Shown piece by piece: positions 19,676 through 26,470 of a stretch of 32,266 bases of DNA. This DNA is from Streptomyces sp. col6. Lineage in GTDB: Bacteria; Actinomycetota; Actinomycetes; Streptomycetales; Streptomycetaceae. Each line of letters starts with the position of its first letter. The stretch's first letter is position 1. A program made the translations under genes and the position numbers. The stretch lies in NCBI RefSeq assembly GCF_008042035.1, contig NZ_RDBL01000007.1, positions 23,000-55,265 on the forward strand, read 5' to 3'. A model generated the notes under the pieces. It did no database searches. It was given only the letters and a program-made list of their open reading frames with translations, and was not told the DNA's origin.

Positions 19676-20506
19676 ATGAGCGCCCGGCTGCGCGGGATCG
19701 CACGCGAGACGGAGAACATCGTCCGGGCGGGTTCCTACCGCACGGCAAACGGCCGGGAAATCAGCATCGAAGAGGACCTGGCCGCCGCCCTCACCGGCAC
19801 GCGGCTGTACGGTCCCGAGCCGGTGCCCCTCGCTCCGCCGGACCGGGACCGGGCATCCGCCATCGAGGTCACGGGTGAGAGCAGCCTGCAGGCGGCCGCC
19901 CGGATGACCGGCGAGCGGCCGGGCGAGGTGGCTGTCCTGAACTACGCGTCCGCCCGCAACCCCGGCGGCGGGTACCTCAACGGCGCCCAGGCGCAGGAGG
20001 AGGCGCTGTGCCGGGGCTCCGCGCTGTACGCCACGCTGCTGCGGGTGCCCGGCTTCTACGCGCACCACCGCGCCGAGCGCAGCGCGTTCTACACCGACCG
20101 GGTCATCCACTCACCCGGTGTACCGGTCTTCCGGGACGACCGCGGAAGGCTGCTCGACACGCCGTACAGGGCCGGATTCCTCACCTCGCCCGCCCCCAAC
20201 GCCGGGGTGATCCGCGCCAGGACCCCTCAGGAGGCGCACCGCATCCCCGCCGCGCTCGCCGCCCGCGCCGAGCGGGTGCTGGAGGTCGCGGCAGTCTGCG
20301 GCTACCGCAGGCTGGTGCTGGGCGCGTGGGGATGCGGCGTGTTCCTGAACGACCCGGCCGAGGTGGCCGGTGCCTTCCGTGCGCTGCTCACCGGTGACGG
20401 CCGCTTCGCGGGCCACTTCGAGGAGGTTGTCTTCGGCATTCTCGGCCGCCGGGACGACTCGCCCACCCGGGTGGCGTTCGACCGCGTGTTCGCCGACCGG
20501 GCCTGA
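19676..20506 (+). CDS. Bacterial-type poly(ADP-ribose) glycohydrolase (TIGR02452 family)
   Basis: A 276-residue protein of the microbial PARG family. The macrodomain-like catalytic signature GGG-X7-QEE is present (GGGYLNGAQAQEE, residues 97-109), with the catalytic Glu pair at 108-109. VLNYASARNPGGG precedes it, and VLGAWGCGVFLNDP follows as the phosphate-binding loop. It should hydrolyse ADP-ribose chains in the cytoplasm. The ribosome site AAGGGGGAG is five bases from ATG 19676. It is head to head with egtA (192-base gap), so the two may share regulatory signals. I see no PARP-like transferase gene in the window. Confidence 0.9.
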   Translation: MSARLRGIARETENIVRAGSYRTANGREISIEEDLAAALTGTRLYGPEPVPLAPPDRDRASAIEVTGESSLQAAARMTGERPGEVAVLNYASARNPGGGYLNGAQAQEEALCRGSALYATLLRVPGFYAHHRAERSAFYTDRVIHSPGVPVFRDDRGRLLDTPYRAGFLTSPAPNAGVIRARTPQEAHRIPAALAARAERVLEVAAVCGYRRLVLGAWGCGVFLNDPAEVAGAFRALLTGDGRFAGHFEEVVFGILGRRDDSPTRVAFDRVFADRA

Positions 20507-20535
20507 CTCTCACCCTGACGTAGAGGGTGAGAGTC
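20505..20535. terminator. Terminator between the PARG and PemK/MazF-like genes
   Basis: A perfect 12-base-pair stem (20505-20516 with 20524-20535) with a 7-base loop, overlapping the last bases of the PARG stop codon. The two genes converge. Confidence 0.85.
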
Positions 20536-20553
20536 GGCCCCGGCCGGGCGGCT

Positions 20554-21015
20554 TCACGACCAGCCGTAACGCTCCCTCAGCCGCTCGACGACCAGGTCGA
20601 ACCTGCCCCGGTCCAGGGCGCACGCCTCGCGCCGCATCCCGTCCTCGTGGACCCGGAGCACCCGGTCCAGGTCCACCCAGGAAGGCCTCCCCGAGCTGTC
20701 CCAGGGGCCCGCGCCCAGTGACACCCACTCCCGGTCCATGTCGTGCTGCTTGCTGGACAGCTGCACGGCCAGCAGCGTGCCCGCCGCCTCGCGCGCCACG
20801 ACGAGGACCGGCCGGTCCTTGCCGCGCCCGTCGTTCTCCTCGAAGGGCACCCAGGTCCAGACGATCTCCCCGGGGTCGGGGGCGCCGTCCCGGTCGGGCG
20901 CGTACGAGGTGCGGACCGGCCCCACGTCGAGCGGGTCGGCCTGGGCGGTGGCTGTGGAACCGGTGCGGCCGGGGAAGCCGGCCTCATTGCTGTCGGTACG
21001 GTGCTGGATCGTCAT
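20554..21015 (-). CDS. Orphan PemK/MazF-family protein
   Basis: A 153-residue protein. The first 45 residues are polar and variable, and the rest is a PemK/MazF-like beta-barrel domain: PGEIVWTWVPFEENDGRGKD, RPVLVVARE, LLAVQLSSKQHD, and WVDLDRVLRV near the end. Characterised members are mRNA-cutting toxins. No antitoxin-like small gene is adjacent: one neighbour is convergent PARG, the other a divergent LacI regulator. It may therefore be a solitary, non-toxic relative. A TAGGGT box (21027-21022) lies six bases before the ATG, so the mRNA is probably leaderless. Confidence 0.8.
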   Translation of the reverse strand: MTIQHRTDSNEAGFPGRTGSTATAQADPLDVGPVRTSYAPDRDGAPDPGEIVWTWVPFEENDGRGKDRPVLVVAREAAGTLLAVQLSSKQHDMDREWVSLGAGPWDSSGRPSWVDLDRVLRVHEDGMRREACALDRGRFDLVVERLRERYGWS

Positions 21016-21021
21016 CGCAAC

Positions 21022-21027
21022 ACCCTA
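21022..21027 (-). promoter_or_regulatory. -10 box of the PemK/MazF-like gene (leaderless)
   Basis: TAGGGT on the minus strand fits the Streptomyces -10 form TAGRRT and ends six bases before the ATG at 21015. The -35 is weak. Confidence 0.45.
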
Positions 21028-21104
21028 GGCGCCGCCTCTGCGAACGTCTGGCGCAGGGCCGCCGCGCCGGGGCGTCGCCCGGGTCTGGAAGACTGCCCGC
21101 AGCC

Positions 21105-22127
21105 ATGAGCCAGTTACCCGAGCAGCCCACCGAAGGCCCCGTCCCGACCAGCGCCGATGTGGCGCGTCTCGCCGGCGTCTCCCGGGCCACCGTGTCCTAC
21201 GTCCTGAACAACAACGCGCAGGTGCGGATCAGTGATCAGACCCGCCGCCGGGTACGGGAGGCCGCCGACGAACTCGGGTACGTACCTCACGCGGCGGCCC
21301 GGACCCTGCGCGCCGGTCACTCCCGCATGGTGCTGCTGCCCACGGGCAACCTGCCGACCGGGCCCCTGCACCTGCGCTTCCTGCGCGAACTGGAGGCGGG
21401 GTTACGGCGCCTGGAGTACACGGTCGTCCAGTACGGCTCGCTCGGACTCGGCGCCGACGACGCCGCCCGCGCCTGGGCGGAACTGCGCCCGGCCGCCGTC
21501 ATCGTGCCGGGTTCCGTCCCGCTCGCCCCGCGCGGCATAGCCGTGCTCCGGCGTTCCGGAGCCAAGGCGGTCATCACCCTGGGGCCCCAGCCGGTGGAGG
21601 GGGCCCACGCCCTGATCATGGATCAGCGGGAGGTCGGCGGCTGCGCGGTGCGCCATCTGCTGGAGCGCGGCAGACGCAGCATCGGGGTGGTGATGCCCGA
21701 GGACGCCGCCACCGCCCTGTTCGCCGCCCCGAGGCTCGCCGGAGCCCGGGACGCCGCGCAGAACGGCGGCGCCCGCGTCGAGGTGCTGCCGCTGCGCTAC
21801 GACGAGGAGTCGGCCGCGTCCCTGGCCGCCCGCTGGCCCGCACTCGGCCTCGACGCCGTCTTCGCGTACGACGACACCTACGCGATGCTCCTGATGCGGG
21901 CGCTGCAGGACGCCGGGATCGAGATACCGGCCGAGGCCGCCGTGGTGGGCGCGGACGACTCGATGCTGGGACGGCTGCTGCGCCCCCGGCTCAGCAGCGT
22001 ACGGATGGAACTGGCCACCGCGCAGCCACTGGCGGACCTGGTCGACCGGCTGGTGCGGCACCCGAGGACCCCGCCCGAGCGCCATGACCTGCTCCGGGCC
22101 CGCACCGTGCGGCGCGACTCCAGCTGA
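21105..22127 (+). CDS. LacI-family transcriptional regulator with two TTA codons
   Basis: A 340-residue repressor-type regulator. The LacI DNA-binding headpiece covers about residues 15-70 (SADVARLAGVSRATVSYVLN, then RRRVREAADELGYVPHAAAR, the hinge helix). The periplasmic-binding-like sensor domain fills the rest (AVFAYDDTYAMLLMRAL, VVGADDSMLGRLLRPRLSS). Codons 4 and 100 are TTA, read in Streptomyces only by the developmentally controlled bldA tRNA, so full-length protein should appear late in growth. No strong ribosome site precedes ATG 21105. The longer frame back to 20370 crosses two other genes and is rejected. The gene target and ligand are unknown; no sugar transporter is beside it. Confidence 0.9.
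   Translation: MSQLPEQPTEGPVPTSADVARLAGVSRATVSYVLNNNAQVRISDQTRRRVREAADELGYVPHAAARTLRAGHSRMVLLPTGNLPTGPLHLRFLRELEAGLRRLEYTVVQYGSLGLGADDAARAWAELRPAAVIVPGSVPLAPRGIAVLRRSGAKAVITLGPQPVEGAHALIMDQREVGGCAVRHLLERGRRSIGVVMPEDAATALFAAPRLAGARDAAQNGGARVEVLPLRYDEESAASLAARWPALGLDAVFAYDDTYAMLLMRALQDAGIEIPAEAAVVGADDSMLGRLLRPRLSSVRMELATAQPLADLVDRLVRHPRTPPERHDLLRARTVRRDSS
21114..21116 (+). other. TTA codon (codon 4) in the LacI regulator
   Basis: In-frame TTA three codons after the start; a second one lies at 21402-21404 (codon 100). I noticed no other in-frame TTA in the genes of this window when scanning by eye. Confidence 0.85.
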
Positions 22128-22139
22128 ACCGGCACGCCA

Positions 22140-22160
22140 GCGCGGCGACGTGCGCCGCGC
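22140..22160 (+). terminator. Small hairpin after the LacI gene
   Basis: GCGCGGCG at 22140-22147 pairs perfectly with 22153-22160 across a 5-base loop, 13 bases after the LacI stop. It is short for a terminator. Confidence 0.45.
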
Positions 22161-22172
22161 ACGGCCCGTGCC

Positions 22173-22178
22173 TAGCGT
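22173..22178 (+). promoter_or_regulatory. -10 box of the small hypothetical gene (leaderless)
   Basis: TAGCGT, the same hexamer as at sdhC and the LysR gene, ending seven bases before ATG 22186. Confidence 0.45.
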
Positions 22179-22185
22179 CATGACC

Positions 22186-22515
22186 ATGAGCCATCCGCAG
22201 AGTTACGAAATCCTCATCGTCCCCGAGTTCACCGACGACAAGGCCCCCGGGACCGGCAACGGCGCCACGGGGGCCAGCGTCAGGGGCGCGGCGGCCCGGG
22301 GCTCCGACGAGGGCGGCCCCGGCGCGGCCATCCGCTCGGCCGTCGTCACCGCCACCGGCGAGACCGGCGAGACCGGTTACCCCCGGTACGCGGGGGAGGG
22401 CGTCGTGGCCGACATCGATCCCGCGACGCGGACCGTCGAGGGCTTGCTCGTCGACGGCTCGGAACTCGCCTACGGGCTCTCGGCCCGTGTCGCCGAGCGG
22501 GCCACGGAAGCCTGA
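22186..22515 (+). CDS. Small hypothetical protein
   Basis: A 109-residue protein that I do not recognise. It begins with a hydrophobic strand (YEILIVPEF), has a Gly/Ala-rich, probably disordered middle (about residues 20-50) and a small duplication (GETGETG), then a likely folded end (GVVADIDPATRTVEGLLVDG). It has no signal peptide, membrane segment or Cys. An in-frame ATG two codons upstream (22180) is possible, but the -10 box at 22173-22178 favours a leaderless start at 22186. It lies between the LacI gene (same strand) and a convergent thioredoxin gene. Confidence 0.65.
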   Translation: MSHPQSYEILIVPEFTDDKAPGTGNGATGASVRGAAARGSDEGGPGAAIRSAVVTATGETGETGYPRYAGEGVVADIDPATRTVEGLLVDGSELAYGLSARVAERATEA

Positions 22516-22531
22516 GGGCCCATGGCCCGCC

Positions 22532-22563
22532 GGAGGGGCGGCGGCTTCTACTGCTGCCCCTCC
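22532..22563. terminator. Terminator between the hypothetical and thioredoxin genes
   Basis: A 13-position stem (22532-22544 with 22551-22563), with two G-U pairs when read on the plus strand, and a 6-base loop. It overlaps the thioredoxin stop codon. Confidence 0.7.
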
Positions 22564-22931
22564 GCCTTGCCCTTCTGCTCGGCCTCGATGGACTTGCGGA
22601 CCTCGTCCATGTCCAGGTTCCGCGCCTGGCCGATGACGTCCTCCAGGGCCGCCTCCGGCAGCGCGCCGGGCTGAGCGAAGACCGCCACGTTGTCCCGGAC
22701 GATCATCAGGGTGGGGATCGACCGGATCTCGAAGGCCGCCGCGAGTTCCTGCTGCGCCTCCGTGTCCACCTTGGCGAAGACCAGGTCCGCGTGGCGCTCG
22801 GACGCCGCGTCGTAGACCGGGGCGAACTGCCGGCACGGGCCGCACCAGGAAGCCCAGAAGTCGATCAGGACGAAGTCGTTGTCGGTGACGACCTGGTCGA
22901 AGTTTTCCTTGGTGAGCTCTACGGTGCTCAT
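22548..22931 (-). CDS. trxC: Thioredoxin (TrxC type)
   Basis: A 127-residue thioredoxin with the classical active site WCGPC (Cys30, Cys33), the cis-Pro region RSIPTLMIV, and a charged C-terminal tail (KSIEAEQKGKAEGQQ) beyond the usual fold. It reduces protein disulfides in the cytoplasm. The symbol rests on the fold, the tail, the sigma-R type promoter upstream, and my memory that S. coelicolor trxC (SCO0885) is a sigma-R target in a similar setting. The ribosome site is strong (AGGAAGAGG). It is divergent from a flavin disulfide oxidoreductase gene with a 118-base gap. Confidence 0.9.
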   Translation of the reverse strand: MSTVELTKENFDQVVTDNDFVLIDFWASWCGPCRQFAPVYDAASERHADLVFAKVDTEAQQELAAAFEIRSIPTLMIVRDNVAVFAQPGALPEAALEDVIGQARNLDMDEVRKSIEAEQKGKAEGQQ

Positions 22932-22975
22932 GCGTTGCTACCTCTTCCTGTGCCCGTATGAGACGTGTCCCGGAC

Positions 22976-23001
22976 AACGGTGCCCGGACTCGCGCTATTC
23001 C
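22976..23001 (-). promoter_or_regulatory. Sigma-R type promoter of the thioredoxin gene
   Basis: On the minus strand GGAAT (23001-22997) and GTT (22978-22976) are exactly 18 bases apart, the known sigma-R form for thiol-oxidative stress. Transcription would start near 22969, leaving a leader of about 38 bases with a good ribosome site. Confidence 0.85.
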
Positions 23002-23049
23002 GCCCCTGCCCATGTGGCCGACACCCACACCCATGGACAGAATGGGCGC

Positions 23050-24486
23050 ATGACACATGCAGCGGAGCCCGTCGCGTACGACGTAGTGATCATCGGAGCC
23101 GGTCCGGTGGGTGAGAACGTGGCGGACCGGGTCCGGGCCGCCGGACTGACCACCGCCGTCGTCGAGTCCGAACTGATCGGCGGGGAGTGCTCCTACTGGG
23201 CGTGCATGCCCAGCAAGGCCCTGCTGCGACCCGTCGTCGCCCGCGCCGACGCCCGCCGTGTCCCCGGCCTGAGCGGCGCCGTCCAGGGACCGCTGGACGC
23301 CGCCGCCGTCCTCGCCCACCGCGACGAGTACGCCTCGCACTGGAAGGACGACGGCCAGGCCGCCTGGATCGACGGCATCGGGGCCGACATCTTCCGCGGC
23401 CACGGCCGGCTGACCGGCCCCAAGCAGGTCACCGTCACCGCGCCCGACGGCACGGAACACCGGCTCACCGCCCGGCACGCCGTCGCCGTCTGCACGGGCA
23501 GCCGCGCTGTCGTCCCCCGGCTGCCCGGCATCGAGGACGCCCGCCCCTGGACCAGCCGGGAGGCGACGAGCGCCAAGGAGGTGCCCGGCCGGCTCGTCGT
23601 GGTGGGCGGCGGAGTCGTCGGTGTGGAGATGGCCACCGTGTGGAACGCGCTCGGCTCGGACGTCACGATGCTCGTACGCGGCGAGGGCCTGCTGCCCCGG
23701 ATGGAGCCCTTCGCCGGTGAGCTGGTCGCCGAGGCGCTGACCGAGGCCGGAGCGGACATCCGTACGGGTGTCTCGGCCACCGCTGTACGCCGTGCGGGTG
23801 GCGACGGCCCGGTCACCGTGGAACTCGACAACGGTGAGAGCGTCGAGGCCGACGAGGTCCTCTTCGCCACCGGCCGCGCCCCGCGCACCGACGACCTCGG
23901 CCTGGAGACGGCCGGCCTCGAACCCGGCTCCTGGCTCACCGTCGACGACACGCTCCGGGTCCAGGGCACGGACTGGCTCTACGCGGCCGGCGACGTGAAC
24001 CACCGCGCGCTCCTCACCCACCAGGGCAAGTACCAGGCCCGCGTCGCGGGTGACGCGATCGCCGCCCGAGCGCAGGGCAAGCCGCTGGACACCACCCCCT
24101 GGGGCCCCCACGCGGCGACCGCCGACCACGCGGCCGTCCCCCAGGTCGTCTTCACCGACCCGGAGGCCGCGTCGGTGGGCCTCTCCCTGGCCGAGGCGGA
24201 ACAGGCCGGGCACCGGGTCCGCGCCGTCGACTACGACCTCGCCTCCGTGGCCGGTGCGGGGCTGTACGCGGACGGGTACCGGGGCCGTGCCCGCATGGTC
24301 GTGGACCTCGACCGGGAAGTCCTCCTGGGCGTCACCTTCGTCGGACCCGGCATCGGCGAACTGCTCCATTCGGCGACGATGGCGGTCGCGGGCGAGATCC
24401 CCCTCGCCCGTCTGTGGCACGTGGTTCCGTCGTACCCGACGATCAGCGAGATCTGGCTGAGGCTGCTGGAGACGTACCGGGGCTGA
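23050..24486 (+). CDS. FAD-dependent pyridine nucleotide-disulfide oxidoreductase, His-less variant
   Basis: A 478-residue flavoprotein with the layout of lipoamide dehydrogenase and mercuric reductase: FAD-binding IIGAGPVGENVA, redox pair C47-SYWA-C52 followed by MPSK, NAD(P)-binding VVVGGGVVGVEMATVW, second FAD motif LYAAGDVN, and a C-terminal dimer domain. In characterised class I enzymes the dimer domain ends in HPTxSE with the catalytic His; here it reads YPTISE (Y462, E467 kept), so the usual base is missing. The spacer CSYWAC also differs from the common CxNxGC. The substrate is therefore unlikely to be lipoamide and is unknown. CAGAAT (23038-23043) six bases before ATG 23050 suggests a leaderless start. 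Confidence 0.88.
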   Translation: MTHAAEPVAYDVVIIGAGPVGENVADRVRAAGLTTAVVESELIGGECSYWACMPSKALLRPVVARADARRVPGLSGAVQGPLDAAAVLAHRDEYASHWKDDGQAAWIDGIGADIFRGHGRLTGPKQVTVTAPDGTEHRLTARHAVAVCTGSRAVVPRLPGIEDARPWTSREATSAKEVPGRLVVVGGGVVGVEMATVWNALGSDVTMLVRGEGLLPRMEPFAGELVAEALTEAGADIRTGVSATAVRRAGGDGPVTVELDNGESVEADEVLFATGRAPRTDDLGLETAGLEPGSWLTVDDTLRVQGTDWLYAAGDVNHRALLTHQGKYQARVAGDAIAARAQGKPLDTTPWGPHAATADHAAVPQVVFTDPEAASVGLSLAEAEQAGHRVRAVDYDLASVAGAGLYADGYRGRARMVVDLDREVLLGVTFVGPGIGELLHSATMAVAGEIPLARLWHVVPSYPTISEIWLRLLETYRG

Positions 24487-24494
24487 GACGCGGA

Positions 24495-24522
24495 CGGGCG
24501 GGCCCCGTGTGGGGCCCGCCCG
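24495..24522. terminator. Terminator between the oxidoreductase and GH16 genes
   Basis: A perfect 12-base-pair stem (24495-24506 with 24511-24522) with a GTGT loop. The two flanking genes converge. Confidence 0.85.
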
Positions 24523-24552
24523 CTTCGCGTGGCCGACGGAGGACGACGGCGA

Positions 24553-25431
24553 TCAGGCCGGAGGCGCGCTGTCGCTGGTGCTGACGCGGACGTGGTCGAC
24601 GACAAGTTCGCTGGGGAAGGCCGTGTTGCCGTCGGGGTCGCCGGGCCAGTAGCCGCCGACCGCGAGGTTGAGGATGAGGAAGAACGGCTTGTTGAAGGCC
24701 CAGGCGTTGCCGTTCGTGTCGGCCGGGGTGCGGTGCTGGTAGACGTTCCCGTCGACGGACCAGGTGATGGAGTCGGGGGCCCAGTCGATGGCGAAGGTGT
24801 GGAAGTCGTCGGCGAAGGCCTGGCCGTTGGGCAGGGTGTAGCCGGCGCCGATGCCGCCGGAGCCGGAGTAGCCGGGGCCGTGCAGGGTGCCGTGCACGGT
24901 CGAGGGCTCGAAGCCGACGTTCTCCATGATGTCGATCTCACCCGAGTTGGGCCACCCGACCTGACCGATGTCGTCGCCGAGCATCCAGAAGGCGGGCCAC
25001 ATGCCCTGGCCGCGCGGGATCTTCATGCGCGCCTCGACATGCCCGTACGCCTGGGTGAACTTGCCGGAGGTGTTGAGCCGGGCCGAGGTGTATTCACAGC
25101 TCCCGTACCAGCACTGGTAGTTGGAGGGGTTCTCCTTGCGGGCGGTGATGACCAGGTGGCCCTGGCCGTCCAGCGCGGCGTTGTTGTTGCCGGAGGTGTA
25201 GTACTGCCGCTCGTGGTTGTTGACGTTGTCGCCGGTCTCGATCTGCCACTTGCTGCCGTCCACGGCCGAACCGGCCGGGCCGTCGAACTCGTCCGAGAAC
25301 GTCGTCGCGGCGGCGGAGACCCCTTCCGGCTGCCTGGGGGCACCCGACGCGAGGCCGGACGTGGTGGCGACCAGGGCGAGTACGGAGAGAGCGGGTACCA
25401 GGAGACGCCTGGTCAGGTGGGGGGAGTTCAT
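24553..25431 (-). CDS. Secreted GH16 endo-beta-glucanase
   Basis: A 292-residue secreted glycoside hydrolase. The signal peptide is about residues 1-31 (LTRRLLVPALSVLALVATT, then GLASG). The GH16 jelly-roll follows with the catalytic motif GEIDIMENVG (E165, D167, E170; the EIDIME form typical of beta-1,3-glucanases with the extra Met). Other family marks are YGHVEARMKIPRGQGMWPAF and HTFAIDWAPDSITWSVDG. It should attack beta-1,3 (laminarin-like) glucans outside the cell. There is no carbohydrate-binding domain. The start at 25431 has GGGAAGGA six bases upstream and opens the signal peptide. Confidence 0.92.
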   Translation of the reverse strand: MNSPHLTRRLLVPALSVLALVATTSGLASGAPRQPEGVSAAATTFSDEFDGPAGSAVDGSKWQIETGDNVNNHERQYYTSGNNNAALDGQGHLVITARKENPSNYQCWYGSCEYTSARLNTSGKFTQAYGHVEARMKIPRGQGMWPAFWMLGDDIGQVGWPNSGEIDIMENVGFEPSTVHGTLHGPGYSGSGGIGAGYTLPNGQAFADDFHTFAIDWAPDSITWSVDGNVYQHRTPADTNGNAWAFNKPFFLILNLAVGGYWPGDPDGNTAFPSELVVDHVRVSTSDSAPPA

Positions 25432-25470
25432 GAACGTTCCTTCCCGTGCGGGACGGGGGACATGTGATGC

Positions 25471-25484
25471 GTCATGCATATGAC
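25471..25484. promoter_or_regulatory. Palindrome in the GH16 leader region
   Basis: GTCATGCATATGAC, 5-base arms with a 4-base centre, 40 bases before the GH16 start. A possible operator; the protein is unknown. Confidence 0.3.
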
Positions 25485-25527
25485 AAGTGGGGGCATGGCC
25501 ATCACGTGGGGGGATGATGGTGCTTTA

Positions 25528-25554
25528 GTTCACTACGTGATTTAAGAAGTGAAC
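25528..25554. promoter_or_regulatory. Candidate operator upstream of the GH16 gene
   Basis: GTTCACT at 25528-25534 and AGTGAAC at 25548-25554 are perfect inverted arms separated by 13 AT-rich bases, roughly 100-125 bases upstream of the GH16 start in a marked AT-rich patch. It is probably the regulatory or promoter region of the glucanase gene. Confidence 0.45.
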
Positions 25555-25604
25555 CATCGGGGTGTCAAGGCTCCGGTACGGACAACAGTTCTTGCACATC
25601 CGGC

Positions 25605-26207
25605 TCATGGCGCATCCCCGTCCGCCTCCCGGCCGCCGGGCCCGCCGGCGAGCGGGCGCCCGACGCGCAGGTTCCAGCGACCCGAGCGCCCGCTCAGTTC
25701 CGTGAGCGTCAGCGGGGCGACGTCGAGGCGCCAGAACGCCTGCGGCGGCAGCTCCAGCGCGTGGACCACGGCCGCGCGCACCAGGGACGGTTCGGTGACG
25801 GCCAGCACCCGGCCGGCACCGTTCAGCGAGTCGAGCCACACCCCCGCCCTGGCACACAGGGCGAGCAGCGACTCACCCCCGTGCGGCGCCGCCGCGGGGT
25901 CGGCCAGCCAGGCCGCGACCCCTTCCGGCTCCCGCGCGCTCACCTCGTCCAGCCGGTCACCCGCCCACCGCCCCAACTCCCAGTCACGCAACGCAGATTC
26001 GGCCACCGAGGGCAGCCCCAGCGCCTCCGCCGTGCGTGCGCACCGCTCGGACGGACCGTGTACCGCGCGGTCCGCGTGCGGGACAGACGGCGCGGCCTGC
26101 CGGGCCGCCCGCACCCCCGAGGCGTCGAGCGTGGCGTCGCCGGCGAACCGGGCCTCCCGCAGCGCCGTGTTCATCGCCGGTGAGATCAACATCACCCGTA
26201 CCGTCAT
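25605..26207 (-). CDS. Histidine-phosphatase-like protein lacking the RHG motif, beside cbtBA
   Basis: A 200-residue protein with the layout of the histidine phosphatase (phosphoglycerate mutase-like) superfamily: a GPSERCARTAEALGL segment, DWELGRWAGDRLDEV, PHGGESLLALCARAGVWLD, and LAVTEPSLVRAAVVHAL. The defining RHG(E) motif after the first strand is missing; the sequence reads VMLISPAMNTALREARF, so the catalytic phospho-accepting His is absent. The later His of PHGGES is kept. It is divergent from the cobalamin riboswitch-cbtB-cbtA unit, and I believe this neighbour pair recurs in Streptomyces, which would suggest a cobalt or cobalamin role. It is probably not an active phosphatase of the usual kind. 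The start at 26207 opens the first strand; the longer frame runs into the riboswitch and is rejected. Confidence 0.75.
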   Translation of the reverse strand: MTVRVMLISPAMNTALREARFAGDATLDASGVRAARQAAPSVPHADRAVHGPSERCARTAEALGLPSVAESALRDWELGRWAGDRLDEVSAREPEGVAAWLADPAAAPHGGESLLALCARAGVWLDSLNGAGRVLAVTEPSLVRAAVVHALELPPQAFWRLDVAPLTLTELSGRSGRWNLRVGRPLAGGPGGREADGDAP

Positions 26208-26294
26208 ACCCGCCCTCAACTCCCGGAACATCGGCCTCACGGCCAAGCACACCATGGCATCCGGACCCCACGGGCTGCTTGTAAGGGGCATGGC

Positions 26295-26434
26295 GGTGCC
26301 CGGTGCCCAGGAGGTATGGTCGCGGCGACATGACGAGGGTGTGACGGAAGTCCGGTGAGAATCCGGCACGGTCGCGCCACTGTGTACCCGCACGCGTGCG
26401 GGGAGTCAGACCCGGCACCTTCGTCTCAGGCACC
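26295..26434 (+). promoter_or_regulatory. Cobalamin riboswitch upstream of cbtB
   Basis: The conserved core is clear: GACGGAAGTCCGGTGAGAAT (26343-26362), CACGGTCGCGCCACTGT (26367-26383), and GGAGTCAGACCCGGC (26402-26416), the B12-box region. GGTGCC occurs twice on the left (26295-26300, 26302-26307) and GGCACC twice on the right (26414-26419, 26429-26434), allowing two alternative closing stems, possibly part of the switch. It ends about 35 bases before the cbtB start, so control of translation or early termination is likely. High cobalamin should shut off cobalt uptake. Confidence 0.93.
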
Positions 26435-26470
26435 ACGATCGGGACGCGTGTTCCCACAGGAGGTTCTGCC

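Noticed and set aside
21991..24420. 809-residue minus-strand open frame across the LacI end, thioredoxin and oxidoreductase genes
   Set aside because: It reads the thioredoxin region out of frame and is antisense to the oxidoreductase; no recognisable domain.
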